NCBI GenBank assembly: GCA_002697225.1
Contig: NZUQ01000085.1
Coordinates: 2,818 to 10,189, forward strand
Source of the DNA: Candidatus Poribacteria bacterium
Lineage (GTDB): Bacteria; Poribacteria; WGA-4E; UBA9662
Direction of reading: 5' to 3'
Length of the DNA stretch: 7,372 nt
Numbering within the stretch: the first letter of the stretch is position 1; every line of letters begins with the position of its first letter. Of this stretch, positions 5,791-7,372 are shown in pieces. A program made the position numbers and the translations under genes. The notes beneath the pieces were generated by a model. That model was given only the letters and a program-made list of their open reading frames with translations. It did no database searches and was not told where the DNA came from.

Positions 5791-6846
5791 CTACTCTGCT
5801 TGAGCATTAACGGCAATTTTAATTGCCGTCTCATTACCCAAGCGGTATCCGCCATCAAGTGCTTCAAATCCTTCTTGAACACGGGATAGTGGTAATATGT
5901 GACTTACCATGTCAGCAAAAGGAAATTCGTTCTTCTCCAAAATTGGTAACCCACGAACAAAATGTTCATGTCGACTACTCCATACTGCTTCTAACCGCAG
6001 GTTTTTCCGCATTAGCATTTGATTTGGATTAAGCTCAAATGAACCTACGTCGACAAAATGTCCAACCTCACAGAAAGTCCCGCTGTATTTAACATAACCG
6101 AGTCCTTCGGCAATGGCTGGCAGGAATCCGGCACATTCGAATACAATGTCGGCGCCCTCATTCTGTGGTGTGTGATTTTTAACTAGTTGTGTCCTTTCTT
6201 CGATGGATGTAACTTCCTCAATGTTGATGGTTACGTCTGCTCCTAATTGTTTTGCCAATGTCAATCTGCCGCTGGGCCCGCCAACCATAATCAATTTTGC
6301 AGCGCCACTAATTTTAGCGCAAACTAGTGTCAACAATCCAATTGCGCCTGATCCCTGAATTACGACTGTATCGCCGATTTTCACTTTCGCTCTCATAGTA
6401 GCATGTACCGCGATAGCAAAAGGCTCCGTTAGTACAGCAACGTTAATAGGTGCCGACGTTTTAATAAAACATGTACCGGAATAGGTGAGGTATATGTAAT
6501 CAGCAAATCCTCCTCCAAAATGTGGGGCTTCATCGGGATCAATTTGAAACCCATAAACACGTTCATTAGCCCTAGGGGCAAGTATGACCCTATCTCCTTC
6601 TTGGATAGGGTTGCCAACATAATCAGTTTCCACATTTTTCCCGACAGCATCAATGATGCCTACATTCTCATGACCGAGAAGCATTTCGCCTTCAATACCT
6701 TTCTGCCAGTTATGTAGATCTGTTCCACAGATACCTGCGAGTTCTTGACGAAGTAGAATTGTACCGGGGGCTGGGTCCGGTACTGGATATTCGCGAATCT
6801 CAAAATCTCGCCCACTTGCTACAACCGCTCTTCCTGTTCGATTCAT
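5791..6846 (-). CDS. Zinc-type medium-chain alcohol dehydrogenase lacking the structural zinc site
   Basis: The 351-residue protein is a medium-chain dehydrogenase. The GroES-like catalytic domain has G38-I-C40-GTD (catalytic zinc ligand C40), L57-G-H59-E60 (ligand H59) and T140-E141-PFA (E141 in the third-ligand position, as in sorbitol- and threonine-dehydrogenase relatives). The Rossmann domain has VVIQGSGAIGLL (161-172), and VGGPSGR follows beta-2. Where most relatives carry the four-cysteine structural-zinc loop, after GDRV (84-87), this protein reads a cysteine-free segment through GGGFADYI (111-118), so the second zinc is absent. Expected reaction: NAD(P)-dependent interconversion of an alcohol and an aldehyde or ketone. 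It is the first gene of a two-gene operon with the thiamine enzyme, so an aldehyde released by that enzyme is a reasonable substrate (inference). AAGG at 6857-6860, 10 bases upstream, supports the ATG start. Confidence 0.92.
   Translation of the reverse strand: MNRTGRAVVASGRDFEIREYPVPDPAPGTILLRQELAGICGTDLHNWQKGIEGEMLLGHENVGIIDAVGKNVETDYVGNPIQEGDRVILAPRANERVYGFQIDPDEAPHFGGGFADYIYLTYSGTCFIKTSAPINVAVLTEPFAIAVHATMRAKVKIGDTVVIQGSGAIGLLTLVCAKISGAAKLIMVGGPSGRLTLAKQLGADVTINIEEVTSIEERTQLVKNHTPQNEGADIVFECAGFLPAIAEGLGYVKYSGTFCEVGHFVDVGSFELNPNQMLMRKNLRLEAVWSSRHEHFVRGLPILEKNEFPFADMVSHILPLSRVQEGFEALDGGYRLGNETAIKIAVNAQAE
5810..5829. repeat. Perfect 20-bp palindrome with 9-bp arms at the 3' end of the dehydrogenase gene
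   Basis: On the plus strand ACGGCAATT (5810-5818) and AATTGCCGT (5821-5829) are exact inverted copies around a central TT. The palindrome lies inside the last codons of the dehydrogenase (encoding TAIKIAV), 16 bases before its stop codon ends. With a 4-base loop it would form an 8-bp RNA stem, but no U tract follows on the minus strand. It could slow transcription or protect the mRNA 3' of the first cistron, or be fortuitous coding sequence. Confidence 0.5.
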
Positions 6847-6875
6847 AATTAATCTACCTTGTTACAAACAATTCT

Positions 6876-6904
6876 TATATATTTAACTGAGGGTCAAATG
6901 TCAA
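6876..6904 (-). promoter_or_regulatory. Near-consensus sigma-70 promoter of the dehydrogenase/thiamine-enzyme operon
   Basis: Read on the minus strand, TTGACA (6899-6904) is followed after exactly 17 bases by TATATA (6876-6881). Transcription would start near 6869, leaving a short leader of about 23 bases that still includes the AAGG ribosome binding site at 6857-6860. A second TTGAC follows 7 bases after the first, inside the spacer, which makes a short direct repeat that could be read as an operator half-site pair. Confidence 0.7.
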
Positions 6905-6951
6905 TATAAAATGAATTATGGCTTAGCTTATTTGAAAAGTTGCTCACTACA

Positions 6952-7206
6952 TCAATAAACGTAATAAATTCGGACTTTTTTGGCTACAGTCTTGATAATA
7001 GATTTTATTACAAGCCTGATGCCTAATTTTGTTGACTTAAACCTGAAAATGGTCTGGGTTTCTTCTATAAGTCTTCCTATAAATGAATAACTGTTAAGCC
7101 AAGGACTATAATGGGCTGATTGCTGTTTTTGCAATATTTTTTCACAAATAATGTATTGGTTTTTCAGAAAAACCCAATTTGCCTTGAGATAATATGAAAT
7201 GGTAAT
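6952..7206 (-). pseudogene. Start-less open frame, possible C-terminal remnant of a lost gene
   Basis: A minus-strand frame is open for 84 codons, from just after a TGA at 7207-7209 to a stop at 6952-6954. The translation looks protein-like: YYLKANWVFLKNQY near its start, then ILQKQQSAHYSPWLNSY, and a basic C-terminal helix with KSIIKTVAKKVR. There is no ATG; the only common alternative start is a TTG at 7132-7134 with no Shine-Dalgarno sequence. The YYLxxNW start faintly resembles the C-terminal tail of some family-2 glycosyltransferases, but I cannot establish that. Its stop lies about 48 bases upstream of the -35 box of the dehydrogenase operon. It may equally be non-coding. Confidence 0.28.
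7155..7178. repeat. Inverted repeat with 10-bp stem and 3-base loop
   Basis: ATTGGTTTTT (7155-7164) pairs with AAAAACC (7168-7174) and AAT (7176-7178), with a single unpaired C at 7175 and loop CAG. The shape resembles a terminator stem, but neither strand has a T run directly after it and the stem is A/T-rich. It lies inside the start-less minus-strand frame, which argues further against that frame being an active gene. Confidence 0.4.
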
Positions 7207-7343
7207 TCAATAATTATACCATAGGTAATGAACTAGGGAAGAAGGTTAAAATAGGAAATTATAGAGGATACATTGGAGCTAAAGGTGTAACTATTACCGT
7301 TGGTTGGAATCGTATCGATAAAAGGTTAGGTAAAGTGTACTAA
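7206..7343 (+). pseudogene. Short start-less open frame, possible C-terminal fragment
   Basis: A plus-strand frame is open for 45 codons after a TAA at 7203-7205 and ends in TAA at 7341-7343. The predicted peptide contains KIGNYRGYIGAKG and then VTITVGWNRIDKRLGKVY. This glycine/aromatic/beta-strand pattern would suit the last strands of a secreted or toxin-type domain. There is no ATG, GTG or TTG in frame and no ribosome binding site, so it is not an intact gene. I do not recognise a family. It could be a decayed gene end or chance. Confidence 0.2.
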
Positions 7344-7372
7344 GTTTATGTCCGATCTGTAGATGAAGTTAG

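Larger units (their letters stand above)
6907..7372. other. Gene-poor stretch upstream of the dehydrogenase operon
   Basis: Beyond the promoter of the dehydrogenase operon these bases contain no gene with a credible start. What can be seen is the start-less minus-strand frame (6952-7206), the inverted repeat at 7155-7178 and the start-less plus-strand frame (7206-7343). The two frames abut tail-out at about 7206, as expected if two gene remnants were joined there. No transposase, tRNA or terminal repeat is visible. Confidence 0.45.

Noticed and set aside
6429..6653. Minus-strand 74-codon frame inside the dehydrogenase
   Set aside because: It is a different frame of the same strand as a clear dehydrogenase with all catalytic ligands; no independent ribosome binding site.
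1..7372. CRISPR array, tRNA, rRNA, insertion-sequence or attachment-site signatures
   Set aside because: I saw no regularly spaced direct repeats, no cloverleaf with a TTCGA-type arm, no transposase and no paired terminal repeats in the window.

Overview
The window is bacterial chromosomal or plasmid DNA, moderately AT-rich. It has compact genes preceded by clear Shine-Dalgarno sequences, and two promoters are at or close to the sigma-70 consensus. No ribosomal, tRNA or other marker gene is present, so taxonomy is uncertain. The mix of GH3-family ligase, sterol-desaturase-type hydroxylase, Gfo/Idh oxidoreductase and IorA-like enzyme would suit a filamentous cyanobacterium or another bacterium with a large accessory genome. 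I hold that only as a weak guess, and I saw no HIP1 octamer. Shine-Dalgarno use and TTGACA/TATAAT promoters argue against Bacteroidetes.

Layout: (1) Positions 1-2194, minus strand, hold a tight three-gene operon. In transcription order it encodes a 144-residue four-helix membrane protein (1760-2194), a sterol-desaturase/fatty-acid-hydroxylase-superfamily di-iron membrane enzyme (860-1753) and the N-terminal 285 residues of a GH3-family acyl-adenylating ligase (1-857, cut by the window edge). Gaps are 6 and 2 bases. (2) Positions 2195-2673 are a divergent regulatory region. On the plus strand it carries a perfect TTGACA-17-TATAAT promoter followed by a leader with an inverted repeat. (3) Positions 2674-3816, plus strand, encode a Gfo/Idh/MocA-family NAD(P)-dependent oxidoreductase. 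(4) Positions 3817-4128 are a convergent intergenic region with no strong terminator. (5) Positions 4129-6846, minus strand, hold a two-gene operon: a medium-chain zinc-type alcohol dehydrogenase lacking the structural-zinc cysteines, then an IorA-like thiamine-diphosphate enzyme that lacks the C-terminal ferredoxin domain. A TTGACA-17-TATATA promoter precedes it. (6) Positions 6907-7372 contain only weak, start-less open frames on both strands that look like decayed gene ends, plus a 10-bp-stem inverted repeat.

How the genes may work together (inference): the membrane hydroxylase, the small membrane partner and GH3 could make and conjugate a hydroxylated lipid or acyl acid. The thiamine enzyme and dehydrogenase could convert a 2-oxoacid to an aldehyde and then an alcohol, because the usual redox domain for ferredoxin-coupled oxidation is missing. 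Whether the three transcription units form one pathway cannot be told from this window.
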